Assembly: GCA_013359265.1 (NCBI GenBank)
Contig: JABWCD010000010.1
Location: forward strand, 101,033-165,032
Source: Candidatus Hydrogenedentota bacterium
Lineage (GTDB): Bacteria > Hydrogenedentota > Hydrogenedentia > Hydrogenedentales > SLHB01
DNA: 64,000 nucleotides
Direction of reading: 5' to 3'
The position numbers were made by a program, and so were the translations under genes. Positions 43,177 to 51,859 of the stretch are shown piece by piece (the first letter of the stretch is position 1; each line of letters begins with the position of its first letter). The notes under the pieces are model-generated. The model did not search any database and was not told where the DNA came from. It saw only the letters and a program-made list of their open reading frames with translations.

Positions 43177-43983
43177 TCAGTCCTCCGGCGCTTCGGCGCC
43201 CGTATATTCCGCACTCGCGTTGTACCGAAACCGAACCCACTCGGATTGTCCACCTCGCCAGCCAATCGAGATGTACATCGATTCCCCATCCGCTGGCCGG
43301 TAGTGGTAGGTGTACACGCCGTACTTTACAGTATCACCGAGAACGTGGTCCGGTTTTCCGATCAGTTTCTCGACCTGTTGTTCATCCATCCCCGGCTCGA
43401 CGCGGTATGCTCGTGAATATGCCGCTACCGTTGCCGCGTTATCGTACGCCTCCGCAGGGGCGGACAGCGGCAAGAATGGTAACGACAAAACAATGATGGG
43501 ACTCCACATGAGCAGTTCCGCGCGCGTTTGCTTCGCGCGATCGGCTTTCGACTGGAATCCGGACTTAGCCGCGGCGTAGTCAAACGTTTCCGGCCCGCGC
43601 GGGGGAGTAAATGGCGACAACAGTTCGGCAAACCCGTGCTCATGCGGGAGCGAAACGCATCCGACGACTGAGCCGCTCGTCCGTTCCAAGAACCGGCAAT
43701 CCTCCGCGGATTTCACCGATGCCAACTTTCCGTCTTCCCAAAGGAAGTAATATGGAACGCCGTTCGCGCCCGAGACGAACTTCCTGCACACGTAGTCGTG
43801 ATCGCTTGCCACTTTGAAGATTGGTTCGCCGGGTTTTCCAACCGCTTTCCGAACTTCGGACTCCGTCATTTCAAGTCGCGCGCGGGACAGACCACGCGCG
43901 GACACCCTGTGCATGGAATCCGGCGTGGCGCAACCCATCGCGAGGATGAGCGCAGTGAACATGGTTGCGGGTTGCAGTCGCAC
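43177..43983 (-). CDS. lipoprotein with two BamE/SmpA-like motifs
   Basis: A 268-residue protein. The GTG start at 43983, after CGAGG, gives a short signal peptide ending in LAMGC, a lipobox-like Cys. Two segments share the BamE/SmpA pattern G-x-x-M-x(2)-V-x-x-x-x-G-K-P: LEMTESEVRKAVGKPGEP and VEPGMDEQQVEKLIGKPDHV. These motifs are known in outer-membrane-assembly lipoproteins and in other envelope proteins. A hydrophobic stretch of about 20 residues (MWSPIIVLSLPFLPLSAP) lies between them. Its role is unknown. Confidence 0.6.
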   Translation of the reverse strand: MRLQPATMFTALILAMGCATPDSMHRVSARGLSRARLEMTESEVRKAVGKPGEPIFKVASDHDYVCRKFVSGANGVPYYFLWEDGKLASVKSAEDCRFLERTSGSVVGCVSLPHEHGFAELLSPFTPPRGPETFDYAAAKSGFQSKADRAKQTRAELLMWSPIIVLSLPFLPLSAPAEAYDNAATVAAYSRAYRVEPGMDEQQVEKLIGKPDHVLGDTVKYGVYTYHYRPADGESMYISIGWRGGQSEWVRFRYNASAEYTGAEAPED

Positions 43984-44152
43984 GTGTGGTACCTCGGGCG
44001 GAACCGGGAAGCGTTTCGGCGTCCGATTCTCATTATAGTCCGGTGTACTCGTGCTAATCCGCCCGGTTCCAGGGCCCGCCTGTTGTTCGCAAGTTCGGGC
44101 CATAAACCGCTAAAATGCCGGTAACCGGTTGTGGGGAATCAGGGGTAGCAGC

Positions 44153-44803
44153 ATGTTGTACGTAGGTCGAATTGTCTGTGTCGGGGTAACGCCGTCGGGG
44201 CGGGTATGCGCGGGATACCGCGTGTCGAGCCGATCGTTTCCAAACCGGCGGGCCGTGGCGCGCGAGCATTCAGTGAGCATCATTCCGAAGCCGGGCCACG
44301 AGTCGGACGTCGAGAAGAACCCGTACATCGCGTACAACTGCGCACGGATCGTGCGCGACGGCGAAGTCGCCGTGCTGACGAACGGCAGCCAGACGGACCC
44401 CATCGCGCAGAAGATTGACGCGGGCATGCCGGTGCGCGACGCGCTGGCGTTGTCACTGATCGCGCTGGACTACGAGCATGACAGCTACAACACGCCGCGG
44501 ATATGTGCAGTTGTCGATAGAACAAATCAGACGGGCTGGCTGGCGACGGTCCGTGAAGATGGGCTAAACGTATGCCGCATGCCGCTGAGTCCGCGCACGT
44601 TCTTCTATGTCGCGACCTACGAAGAGAACGATATCTCGGAGGCGCGGTGCGGTGCGTTTGACGCAGAGACGCCGCAGGACGCCTGCACCTTCCTGCTCGG
44701 CGGCGGCATATTTGCACAACGCACAAATCCGGTAACCGCCGTTGCTGCGGTCGCGACGTACAGCGGCTACTCGCTCGCCCACCAAGACGCGCCGGTGGCA
44801 TGA
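44153..44803 (+). CDS. purO: PurO-like IMP cyclohydrolase
   Basis: A 216-residue protein resembling archaeal IMP cyclohydrolase (PurO), which closes the purine ring from FAICAR. MLYVGRIVCVGVTPSGRVCAGYRVSSRSFPNR at the start, NGSQTDPI and YEHDSYNTPRI are the family pattern. Most bacteria use the PurH C-terminal half for this step, and purO-like genes in bacteria are less common. The neighbour purB catalyses an earlier step of the same pathway and supports the assignment. Its stop overlaps the AAA ATPase ATG (ATGA). Confidence 0.83.
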   Translation: MLYVGRIVCVGVTPSGRVCAGYRVSSRSFPNRRAVAREHSVSIIPKPGHESDVEKNPYIAYNCARIVRDGEVAVLTNGSQTDPIAQKIDAGMPVRDALALSLIALDYEHDSYNTPRICAVVDRTNQTGWLATVREDGLNVCRMPLSPRTFFYVATYEENDISEARCGAFDAETPQDACTFLLGGGIFAQRTNPVTAVAAVATYSGYSLAHQDAPVA

Positions 44804-46341
44804 GCGTTCAATTCGTTCGAGAGCTGGAAGAACTAATCCGGGCACGGTATTCGCTGCTTTATCTTGTGACGTGGGAAGAGGACCGGGCGCGCCGGTTGCT
44901 GATCGATCTTGCCGCGAACATGAAGAAATACTTGTTCGAGTGGAGCATTACCGACGGATTGCGGTCGATGAACGGCTCGCCGGAGAACCGGACATCGGCG
45001 AAGCGTTTGCGCGAGCCCTTGGCGGTGTTGAACGAAATCCTCCAGGCCGATGTCTCGGGCATCTACATTCTCAAGGACTTCCATACCTACCTCGAAACTC
45101 CGGAGATTGTGCGTCAGTTGCGCGATTTGGCGTCCGCGCTGCGGCGCAGCCGCAAGACGGTTATCATCCTTTCGCCTACGTTGAAGGTACCGCCGGAGAT
45201 GGAAAAGGCAATCACGATCGTCGATATGCCGTTGCCGTCGTATCAGGACTTGAGCGATCTGCTTGAACATACGATTCGCTCCGGCGAAGCCAACAAGAAA
45301 TTCGATGTGCGCCTTTCAGGCGCCGACCGCGACGCGATGGTGAAGGCCGCCATGGGGCTGACCCTGGGCGAAGCCGAGAACGCCTTCGCGCATGCAATCG
45401 TTCTCGACAAGGTCCTCGACCGCGACGACGTGAAGGCCGTCGCCGCGGAGAAGCGTCAAATCATTCGGAAGTCCGGCCTGCTGGAATTTTACGAAGTAAC
45501 GGAGAATCTCGCGGGCGTGGGCGGAATGGACTCGCTGAAGGATTGGCTGTGCAAGCGAGTGCGTGCGTTCAGTCCCGAGGCGCGCGAATACGGACTGCCC
45601 CAACCGCGGGGTATTCTGCTCATGGGCGTGCAGGGGTGCGGCAAAAGCCTGCTCGCGAAGACGATCTCCGCGGAGTGGCGGCTTCCGCTGCTTCGCATGG
45701 ATATGAGCATGATCTTCCAGGGGTATATCGGCAGTTCGGAACAGAACATGCGCAAGGCGGTGCAAATCGCGGAGAGTGTCGCGCCGGTAATCCTCTGGAT
45801 TGACGAAATCGAAAAGGCGTTCTCCGGTGTGCAGGGATCGGGCAGCAGCGACGCGGGTACAACCGCGCGTGTCGTCGGCACGTTCCTGACCTGGATACAA
45901 GAAAAGACCGCGCCGGTATTTGTAGTGGCCACCGCGAATGACGTGCAGGAACTGCCGCCGGAATTGCTGCGCAAGGGCCGGTTCGACGAAGTATTCTTCG
46001 TTGATTTGCCGGGCGAGTTCGAGCGCGCGGAAATCTTCGCGATCCATTTGGCGAAATTGAGACGGGAGCCGTCGAAGTTCGATTTGAGCGTACTTTCCAA
46101 ATCAGCGGAAGGTTTTAGCGGCGCGGAGATCGAGCAGGCGATCGTTTCCGCCATGCACGACAGTTTCTTTGCGGGACGCGACGTCACGACCGAAGACATC
46201 CTAGTGAGTCTGCGGGAAACGGTGCCGCTGTCCAAGACCATGCGCGAGCGCATCACCGATTTGCGCGAATGGGCGCGCACGCGCTCACGGCCCGTGTCGA
46301 CGGCGCAAGGCGGACAGGGCTCGGTGACCGCGGATGGATAG
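44800..46341 (+). CDS. AAA ATPase, Ycf46-like
   Basis: A 513-residue protein. Residues 1-225 are a degenerate AAA-like N-domain without a P-loop. The C-terminal AAA module has Walker A GVQGCGKS (276-283), Walker B ILWIDEIE (331-338), an Asn-containing sensor 1 (VVATAND) and the Arg finger in LLRKGRFDEVFFVDLP. This is the Ycf46-like layout seen in cyanobacteria and others, where a role in photosynthetic or CO2 response has been reported; here the role is unknown. It sits between purO and the TPR gene and is translationally coupled on the left. Confidence 0.85.
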   Translation: MSVQFVRELEELIRARYSLLYLVTWEEDRARRLLIDLAANMKKYLFEWSITDGLRSMNGSPENRTSAKRLREPLAVLNEILQADVSGIYILKDFHTYLETPEIVRQLRDLASALRRSRKTVIILSPTLKVPPEMEKAITIVDMPLPSYQDLSDLLEHTIRSGEANKKFDVRLSGADRDAMVKAAMGLTLGEAENAFAHAIVLDKVLDRDDVKAVAAEKRQIIRKSGLLEFYEVTENLAGVGGMDSLKDWLCKRVRAFSPEAREYGLPQPRGILLMGVQGCGKSLLAKTISAEWRLPLLRMDMSMIFQGYIGSSEQNMRKAVQIAESVAPVILWIDEIEKAFSGVQGSGSSDAGTTARVVGTFLTWIQEKTAPVFVVATANDVQELPPELLRKGRFDEVFFVDLPGEFERAEIFAIHLAKLRREPSKFDLSVLSKSAEGFSGAEIEQAIVSAMHDSFFAGRDVTTEDILVSLRETVPLSKTMRERITDLREWARTRSRPVSTAQGGQGSVTADG

Positions 46342-47179
46342 GTTCGACTGGCTCGAACTGGACAGCACGCCGGGATTCGCCGCGCCGAATTCCCGAACAC
46401 ATGCAGCGCCTATCGAGCCAGTCACCATGCCGAAGGACGCGCCGTCGTTCTACCGCGCCGCGCGCGGCATGCGGGAGTCCGGACACTTCAAGGCGGCAAC
46501 GGACTTTTACCGCCGCGCGGTGGGATTCGACGATCACCACTACGATGCGTGGGTGGAACTGGTGGACACGCTTGTCCGAGCGCGTCGCGTAGAAGAAGCG
46601 GATGCCACCTCTCTTGAAGCCCACGAGAGCCATAAGCAGGTCCGGGTGCTGTACGCCTCGCGCGCGCTGGTGTTGGCGCACCTGGGCCGGTTGAACGAAG
46701 CCATGCAGTTCTCGGACGTAAGCGTTGACGCCGACCAATCGTGGTACGCGCGGTGTGTCCGCGGCGAGGTCTTGCTGCGCATGGACGTGGGGTTTAGAGG
46801 GGACGCACTCGATTTGTTTGAACAGGCGACGCGGCTCGCGCAGAATGCGTGGGAACCGGCGTTTCTGGCGGGTTGGGTGCTGTTGGATGCGAAGCAATAC
46901 GCGTTGGCGGCCGGCTATTTGGCTGAAGCGGCGCACCAGCATCCGCGGGCGTCGCTTACATGGCTGTGCCTTGGCGATTGCTTTCGCGAACTGAAGTTCT
47001 ACGAGCAGGCGTTGTTCTACTATCAGCGTGTCACAGAGTTGGAGCCATCGAGCGCAATCGCCATTCAACGGCAAAAGGAATGTGGGCCGCTCATGTTCGG
47101 GTTGATGCGCGCGTTTTCGCGCGATTCGTTGCAGAAGCGCTGGCGCCGTGAGTTTGACAAATTGTTTGGAAGGGAATGA
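46334..47179 (+). CDS. TPR-repeat protein
   Basis: A 281-residue soluble protein with about five tetratricopeptide-like helical pairs, for example FYRAARGMRESGHFKAATDFYRRAVGF, VRVLYASRALVLAHLGRLNEA, and LTWLCLGDCFRELKFYEQALFYYQRV. Such proteins are scaffolds for protein interactions. It overlaps the AAA ATPase gene by 8 bases and may be its partner. The following purB starts 7 bases later. Confidence 0.75.
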   Translation: MDRFDWLELDSTPGFAAPNSRTHAAPIEPVTMPKDAPSFYRAARGMRESGHFKAATDFYRRAVGFDDHHYDAWVELVDTLVRARRVEEADATSLEAHESHKQVRVLYASRALVLAHLGRLNEAMQFSDVSVDADQSWYARCVRGEVLLRMDVGFRGDALDLFEQATRLAQNAWEPAFLAGWVLLDAKQYALAAGYLAEAAHQHPRASLTWLCLGDCFRELKFYEQALFYYQRVTELEPSSAIAIQRQKECGPLMFGLMRAFSRDSLQKRWRREFDKLFGRE

Positions 47180-47185
47180 GCCGAG

Positions 47186-48616
47186 ATGTCCACCGAGTAC
47201 GTAACGCCGTTGGTCGAGCGATTCGCGACGAAAGAGATGGCGCAACTGTGGGGCGCGCAAAAGAAGTTTTCGACGTGGCGCAGGTGCTGGGTCGCGCTCG
47301 CGGAAGCGGAACAGGAATTGGGCCTTCCGATTACCGACGAGCAGATCGCGGAACTGCGCGCGCACGTGGACGATATCGATTTCGCGGCGGCGGAGAAGTT
47401 GGAACGCGAGCTACGCCACGACGTGATGGCGCACGTGCATACGTACGGGCTTGTTGCTCCGAAGGCCATGCCGATCATCCATCTGGGCGCGACGAGCTGT
47501 TACGTCGGCGACAACACCGATCTGATTCTCATGCGCGAAGGGTTGGATATCCTGTTGACGAAAGCCGTCAATGTATTGAAGGCGTTGTGCGACTTTGCCG
47601 TGAAGTGGAAGGACCTTCCCACGCTGGGGTACACGCACTACCAGCCGGCGCAGTTGGTCACCGTAGGCAAGCGTTCGTGTCTGTGGGCGCAAGACCTCGT
47701 CTTTGATATCGAGGACATCGAGCACACCATGGCGCGGCTGCGGTGCCGCGGCGTGAAGGGGACAACGGGAACGCAAGCTTCGTTTCTATCGCTGTTCGAC
47801 GGCGACCACGACAAGGTGAAGCGACTCGAACAGCGAGTCTCCGAAAAACTGGGTTTCGACAGGGCGTATGCGGTGACTGGACAGACGTACCCGCGGAAAG
47901 TCGATTCCCAGGTGCTGCGCGTGCTCGCCGGAATCGGCGAGAGCGTGTGTAAATTTGGCACGGACATGCGGCTCCTGCAGAACCTGAAGGAAGTGGAAGA
48001 GCCGTTCGGCGAAAAGCAGATCGGATCGTCGGCGATGGCGTACAAACGCAATCCCATGCGGGCCGAACGCGCGTGCGCATTGGGCCGGTTCCTGGTGGTT
48101 GCGCCGCTCCACGCGGAATTGACGAGCGCGACGCAGTGGTTCGAGCGCACATTGGACGATTCGGCGATCCGCCGCATCAGTCTTCCGGAGGCCTTTCTCG
48201 CCGCGGATGCGGCGCTCAATTTATATCTCAGCATCATCGAAGCGCCGGACGTGTACCCCGGCGTGATCGAGCGCCGCGTGCGCGCGGAACTACCGTTCAT
48301 GGCGACGGAGAATATTCTGATGGCCTGCGTAAAGCGCGGGGGCGATCGCCAGGCGCTGCACGAGGTCATACGGCAGCATTCGCAGGCGGCCGCGCGCAAG
48401 GTGAAAATGGAGGGCGGCGAGAATGATCTGCTGGATAGGCTCGCGGCGGATGCGCGCATTGGAATGTCCCGAAGCGAGATGGATAAGGTCCTCGACCTTC
48501 GCGAGTTCGTAGGCCGCGCGCCGGAACAGGTCGTCGAGTTCCTGGAATACGAAGCGCAGCCGCTGCTGTTGAAGCACGCGGGAAGGCTTGGCGCCGCATC
48601 GGACGTGCGGGTCTAA
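47186..48616 (+). CDS. purB: adenylosuccinate lyase
   Basis: Acts twice in purine synthesis, cleaving SAICAR and adenylosuccinate. The 476 residues include the fumarase/aspartase superfamily signature GSSAMAYKRNPMRAE, HLGATSCYVGDNTD, and the catalytic His in YTHYQPAQ. Length is typical of the longer bacterial and eukaryotic-type PurB. It is the fourth gene in a run with purO, so it shares a transcript with a late IMP pathway step. Confidence 0.96.
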   Translation: MSTEYVTPLVERFATKEMAQLWGAQKKFSTWRRCWVALAEAEQELGLPITDEQIAELRAHVDDIDFAAAEKLERELRHDVMAHVHTYGLVAPKAMPIIHLGATSCYVGDNTDLILMREGLDILLTKAVNVLKALCDFAVKWKDLPTLGYTHYQPAQLVTVGKRSCLWAQDLVFDIEDIEHTMARLRCRGVKGTTGTQASFLSLFDGDHDKVKRLEQRVSEKLGFDRAYAVTGQTYPRKVDSQVLRVLAGIGESVCKFGTDMRLLQNLKEVEEPFGEKQIGSSAMAYKRNPMRAERACALGRFLVVAPLHAELTSATQWFERTLDDSAIRRISLPEAFLAADAALNLYLSIIEAPDVYPGVIERRVRAELPFMATENILMACVKRGGDRQALHEVIRQHSQAAARKVKMEGGENDLLDRLAADARIGMSRSEMDKVLDLREFVGRAPEQVVEFLEYEAQPLLLKHAGRLGAASDVRV

Positions 48617-48634
48617 CGGTTTCGAGAGGGACGA

Positions 48635-49087
48635 ATGTACGATATCGATTCTGAAATTGGCGGCCTGCCGTTCATGCTGGAGCTTGACGATTACCTGCGG
48701 TCGCGCGCCGTCACGGCGTTTCGCCAGGTTTCCGAGCGCAAGGAACTTTCCGGCGGGACCTTGCTCTTCTCGCGCGACGACACTACTTCGGACGACGGGT
48801 ACATCGTTTTCTCGGGGAATGTAGTCATCGAGGGCGCGGACGGCCTGATGAAGACGGTGATTCCCACCGCGTTGATTGGGGAAATGAAGCAGTTCGACTT
48901 CGACGGCCAACACCATCGCATGGCGACGGTCCGCGCGGACGACGACATCGAAGTGCTGCACTTTTCGTGGAAACGGTTTTACGACGCCCTCCGCGCATCA
49001 GCGTCCGAAGAAGAACAGGGCGAATTCCGCCGCGCATTGCGCCACTACGCATGGATGCACTACATGGACTTGCAGGGCGAACTCTAG
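48635..49087 (+). CDS. cyclic-nucleotide-binding-like (cupin fold) protein
   Basis: A 150-residue protein with a beta-roll pattern of the cNMP-binding type: SERKELSGGTLLFSRDDTTSDDGYIVFSGNVVI with the central Gly, then VIPTALIGEMKQFD and a C-terminal helix. The Arg/Glu phosphate-binding cassette is incomplete, so nucleotide binding is uncertain. No DNA-binding or kinase domain is attached. Its TAG stop is supplied by the start of the mobile element at 49084. Confidence 0.65.
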   Translation: MYDIDSEIGGLPFMLELDDYLRSRAVTAFRQVSERKELSGGTLLFSRDDTTSDDGYIVFSGNVVIEGADGLMKTVIPTALIGEMKQFDFDGQHHRMATVRADDDIEVLHFSWKRFYDALRASASEEEQGEFRRALRHYAWMHYMDLQGEL

Positions 49088-49193
49088 TGGTCTGCGTCAT
49101 TTGAATTTGGCGGTCCCAGTCACGTGGAATACCGCCCGGCACGGAGGCCGGGCGCTACAAACATCAACAAAATCGATTGACGGGAACCACTAG
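49084..49193. mobile_element. CTAG-bounded inverted-repeat element, type A, copy 1
   Basis: A 110-base non-coding element with imperfect terminal inverted repeats (CTAGTGGT...CGTCA) and a central hairpin GCCCGG...CCGGGC. It is 96% identical (4 mismatches in 110) to the reverse of 63721-63830. It begins and ends with CTAG. The left CTAG supplies the stop codon of the cNMP-like gene and the right CTAG supplies that of the phosphoesterase gene on the other strand. Size, repeats and absence of genes fit a MITE moved by a transposase elsewhere. Confidence 0.85.
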
Positions 49194-49984
49194 CTCGTTC
49201 CGCCGTCCACGATTTCCACCTTTAGAATCTTGAATTCAAGCCCCTTCATCGGGGAGCCGGCGTTGTGGAAGAAGATGCCGCCGTACTCGAAATTCTGCAT
49301 GGCGCCGTGGGTGTGTCCGAAGTACACGTGCCGGATGCCATTGTCTTTGGTGAGGCCGACATCGTCGAGATAGGACAGGACCCGACGCACGACGCGCTTC
49401 TTGGGATACTTGGCCGCGACCGCCATCCGGTGCAGCCCGATGTGCAAGATCATGTCGTATATCGAATGCAGGATGGGGTGGCGCGGTGTGTCGAGCAGCC
49501 ATTCTTCGCGATGCTTCTCGAGCTCGGCCGCGTCCATCATCGGCTTGTCCGACACGTCGCCGTGAAGAAACACCGTGTCTCCCAACCGCAGGTAGTAGGG
49601 GTGCCAGGAGAGATTGTCGAGGCTTGTGACGAGTCTCGACAGCGCCGCGATGAACGCCTGGTTGTTGTCGTGGTTTCCGAGGATGAAATGAAACTCGCAG
49701 CGCGGAAACTGGGCGACGAGCTTTCGGAGCCATTCGACGGCCTCGTATACCGTCTGATCGATGGTCGGCAGCGTGGTCCAACGGAAGTCGAAGGTGTCAC
49801 CGTTCAGTATGAAAATGTCCGCGCGACTCGCGTGCTCGAAGATGGCCGGCTCGTGGGTCTTGAAATCGGACCGTTTGGAGAACATATGCAAGTCAGACAC
49901 CACGTATCCGACACGCCGGTTCTGGCCCACTGCTCGCTCCTCCGAACCCCCGCGACGACGTCTGGGGCATTTCGGTGCTTCCAT
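49190..49984 (-). CDS. metallophosphoesterase, LpxH/UDP-diacylglucosamine-pyrophosphatase-like
   Basis: A 264-residue calcineurin-like phosphoesterase. Metal motifs are SDLHMF, NGDTFDF, GNHDNN, FLHGDVSD and FGHTHGAM, in order. The GDTFDF and GNHDNN spacing resembles the LpxH and YbbF group, which cleaves UDP-2,3-diacylglucosamine in lipid A synthesis. Lipid A synthesis is plausible in this apparently Gram-negative organism but not shown. The start is MEAPKC; the longer frame runs into the divergent promoter. Its TAG stop lies inside the adjacent element's CTAG end. Confidence 0.8.
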   Translation of the reverse strand: MEAPKCPRRRRGGSEERAVGQNRRVGYVVSDLHMFSKRSDFKTHEPAIFEHASRADIFILNGDTFDFRWTTLPTIDQTVYEAVEWLRKLVAQFPRCEFHFILGNHDNNQAFIAALSRLVTSLDNLSWHPYYLRLGDTVFLHGDVSDKPMMDAAELEKHREEWLLDTPRHPILHSIYDMILHIGLHRMAVAAKYPKKRVVRRVLSYLDDVGLTKDNGIRHVYFGHTHGAMQNFEYGGIFFHNAGSPMKGLEFKILKVEIVDGGTS

Positions 49985-50056
49985 GTAGATCGTATCGCCG
50001 CACGCGGACACGCTGCAAATAGGGTACGATTCAAGGTAGCATTGCGCGCCGGGGGA

Positions 50057-50065
50057 TGGTATACT
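50057..50065 (+). promoter_or_regulatory. extended -10 element immediately before the PilZ gene
   Basis: TGgTATACT is a full extended -10. A start six or seven bases downstream falls at about 50072, only four bases before the ATG at 50076, which would make this a nearly leaderless transcript. Confidence 0.5.
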
Positions 50066-50075
50066 ACTGCTAATA

Positions 50076-50741
50076 ATGCGTAAGCGCCGCAAATGGGGCA
50101 AGGGGCGCTACCGAATTCACCGAGGTAATTCAGACGTGTACGTCTCTTTCGATAAGGGCAAAAAGTGCGCGTTGCGCATTGACGGTAAGCGATACGCCGC
50201 CGAATTGTTGGACGTGCGTGACCGCGTGTTGCGCATGCGGTGTCTTGAAGACGGGTTTTCGATGGATTCCCGCGGCATTGTGGTGGAACTCGATGGGCCG
50301 CAGGGCATCGCGGCGTACTTCACGCGCTTCCTTACGTCCGCGCCGGACAACCATACCGAGTTGGTTCTGCTCCGGTCCGCCAATCTGAACTGCGACGAAC
50401 TGCGATCGTTCTTGCGAGTGCCGACGGAAATTGCCGTGACGGTTGCGTTGGAAGACTCACCCGCGCAATTTGGGGCAAAGTTGCTCAATATCAGTTCGGG
50501 CGGCGCACTGATGGAAAGCGACACGTTACCGGAGATGGAATACGGGGAGCGCATACGGCTGCAAATCGCCGACGAACCCGCGATCTCGGTCAAGGGCGAA
50601 CTCGTGCATTTTTCCAACGGAAAACCGTCGAGTTCGCTGCGAATCGGTGTCCGCTTCATCGACGTGGACGACGCCAGCGTCCGGGCGCTGACGTGGTTTG
50701 TGTGGAAGCGCGTCAAGATGTTCTTCCACGATTACTCATGA
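50076..50741 (+). CDS. YcgR-like PilZ-domain protein
   Basis: A 221-residue cyclic-di-GMP receptor candidate. The C-terminal PilZ domain shows RSFLR (RxxxR) and NISSGG ((D/N)xSxxG), the two ligand-binding motifs. The N-terminal YcgR-like domain has VYVSFDKGKKCALRIDGKRYAAELLDV. YcgR-type proteins brake flagella or affect cellulose and surface polysaccharide. There is a flagellin gene in the window but far away. The stop overlaps the PLP enzyme's ATG. No ribosome site precedes the ATG. Confidence 0.85.
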   Translation: MRKRRKWGKGRYRIHRGNSDVYVSFDKGKKCALRIDGKRYAAELLDVRDRVLRMRCLEDGFSMDSRGIVVELDGPQGIAAYFTRFLTSAPDNHTELVLLRSANLNCDELRSFLRVPTEIAVTVALEDSPAQFGAKLLNISSGGALMESDTLPEMEYGERIRLQIADEPAISVKGELVHFSNGKPSSSLRIGVRFIDVDDASVRALTWFVWKRVKMFFHDYS

Positions 50742-51835
50742 CGCGTCCGCTCCTCGTCCGGTATCCCACGCTCGCATCGCGCCTGCCTTGCACCGAACTT
50801 GGCGAGTTTCCAACCCCGATTCACCGTGCCGCGCGTTTTGGGGCGGCCATCGGACTCGATCGCGTCTACGTGAAGCGCGACGACCTATCCGGTCCGGTGT
50901 ACGGCGGGAACAAAGTTCGCAAGCTGGAGTTCCTGCTGGGAAAGGCGCTCCACGACGGGCGCGGCGAGGTACTGACCTTTGGCTTCGCGGGTTCGAACCA
51001 CGCGCTGGCCACGGCCATCTACGCAAAGCAGGTGGGGTTGCGGTCCATTTCGACCTTGCTGCCACAACCGCTCTCACACGCGTTACGGCGGAATCTGTTG
51101 ATGGGGCTTTACAGTGGCGCCGAGCTTCACCACTACCCCTCGCGGCTCGCGGCAACGTTTGGGACGTTATACCAACTCGCGCGGCACCGCCTAACACGCG
51201 GCGCCTGGCCGCAGATCATACCCGCAGGCGGATCGTCGCCGCTTGGAATCATGGGTATTGTAAACGCCGTGATTGAACTCGACGAACAGATTCGCGCGGG
51301 ACAGATGCCGCCGCCGGACCGGATCTATACCGCGGTCGGATCGATGGGAACGGCCGTGGGACTATTAATCGGACTCGCGCTAACGGGGTGTGAATCCAAT
51401 GTTGTTTGCGTGCGCGTGATCGATACGCACATGGCAAACCCCGCCGCGCTCGAGCGCTTGTATACGCGTACAGTGGCGTACATGCGGCAAGCAAATGCGG
51501 CAATCCCGGACCTGTCGATACCGCGAGATCGCCTTGAATGGCGTGATGACTACTTTGGCGAACGCTACGCGCTTTATACCCCCGAAGGTGTCAAAGCGGT
51601 TCGGACGCTCGACGACACAGAAGGAATCCGGTTGGACGGTACGTACGCGGGCAAGGCGCTTGCCGCATTAATTGGCGACGCGCGCCGCGGCGCGCTCGAT
51701 GGTCAAACGGTCCTGTTCTGGAATACATACAACGCGCGGCGATTTTGGGAATCGATGCCGTCGATCGACTATCATGCGTTGCCTCGAACGCTGCATCGTT
51801 ACTTCGAGGAACCCGTCCAACCCTTGGACACGTAG
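50738..51835 (+). CDS. PLP-dependent enzyme, D-cysteine desulfhydrase/ACC deaminase-like
   Basis: A 365-residue fold-type II PLP enzyme. FPTPIHRAARFGAAIGLDRVYVKRDDLSG begins the family pattern, the Schiff-base Lys lies in GGNKVRKLEFLLG, and GFAGSNHALATAIYAKQ follows. Near-identical motifs occur in D-cysteine desulfhydrase and 1-aminocyclopropane-1-carboxylate deaminase; a C-terminal extension separates this one. It overlaps the PilZ stop (ATGA), though the functional link is unclear. Confidence 0.87.
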   Translation: MTRPLLVRYPTLASRLPCTELGEFPTPIHRAARFGAAIGLDRVYVKRDDLSGPVYGGNKVRKLEFLLGKALHDGRGEVLTFGFAGSNHALATAIYAKQVGLRSISTLLPQPLSHALRRNLLMGLYSGAELHHYPSRLAATFGTLYQLARHRLTRGAWPQIIPAGGSSPLGIMGIVNAVIELDEQIRAGQMPPPDRIYTAVGSMGTAVGLLIGLALTGCESNVVCVRVIDTHMANPAALERLYTRTVAYMRQANAAIPDLSIPRDRLEWRDDYFGERYALYTPEGVKAVRTLDDTEGIRLDGTYAGKALAALIGDARRGALDGQTVLFWNTYNARRFWESMPSIDYHALPRTLHRYFEEPVQPLDT

Positions 51836-51859
51836 CCGCCAACCGGAAGGAGTACCGCT

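Noticed and set aside
49084..49193. Simple rho-independent terminator between converging genes
   Set aside because: The hairpin could terminate, but the near-identical 110-base copy at 63721 with shared CTAG ends shows it is a dispersed element.
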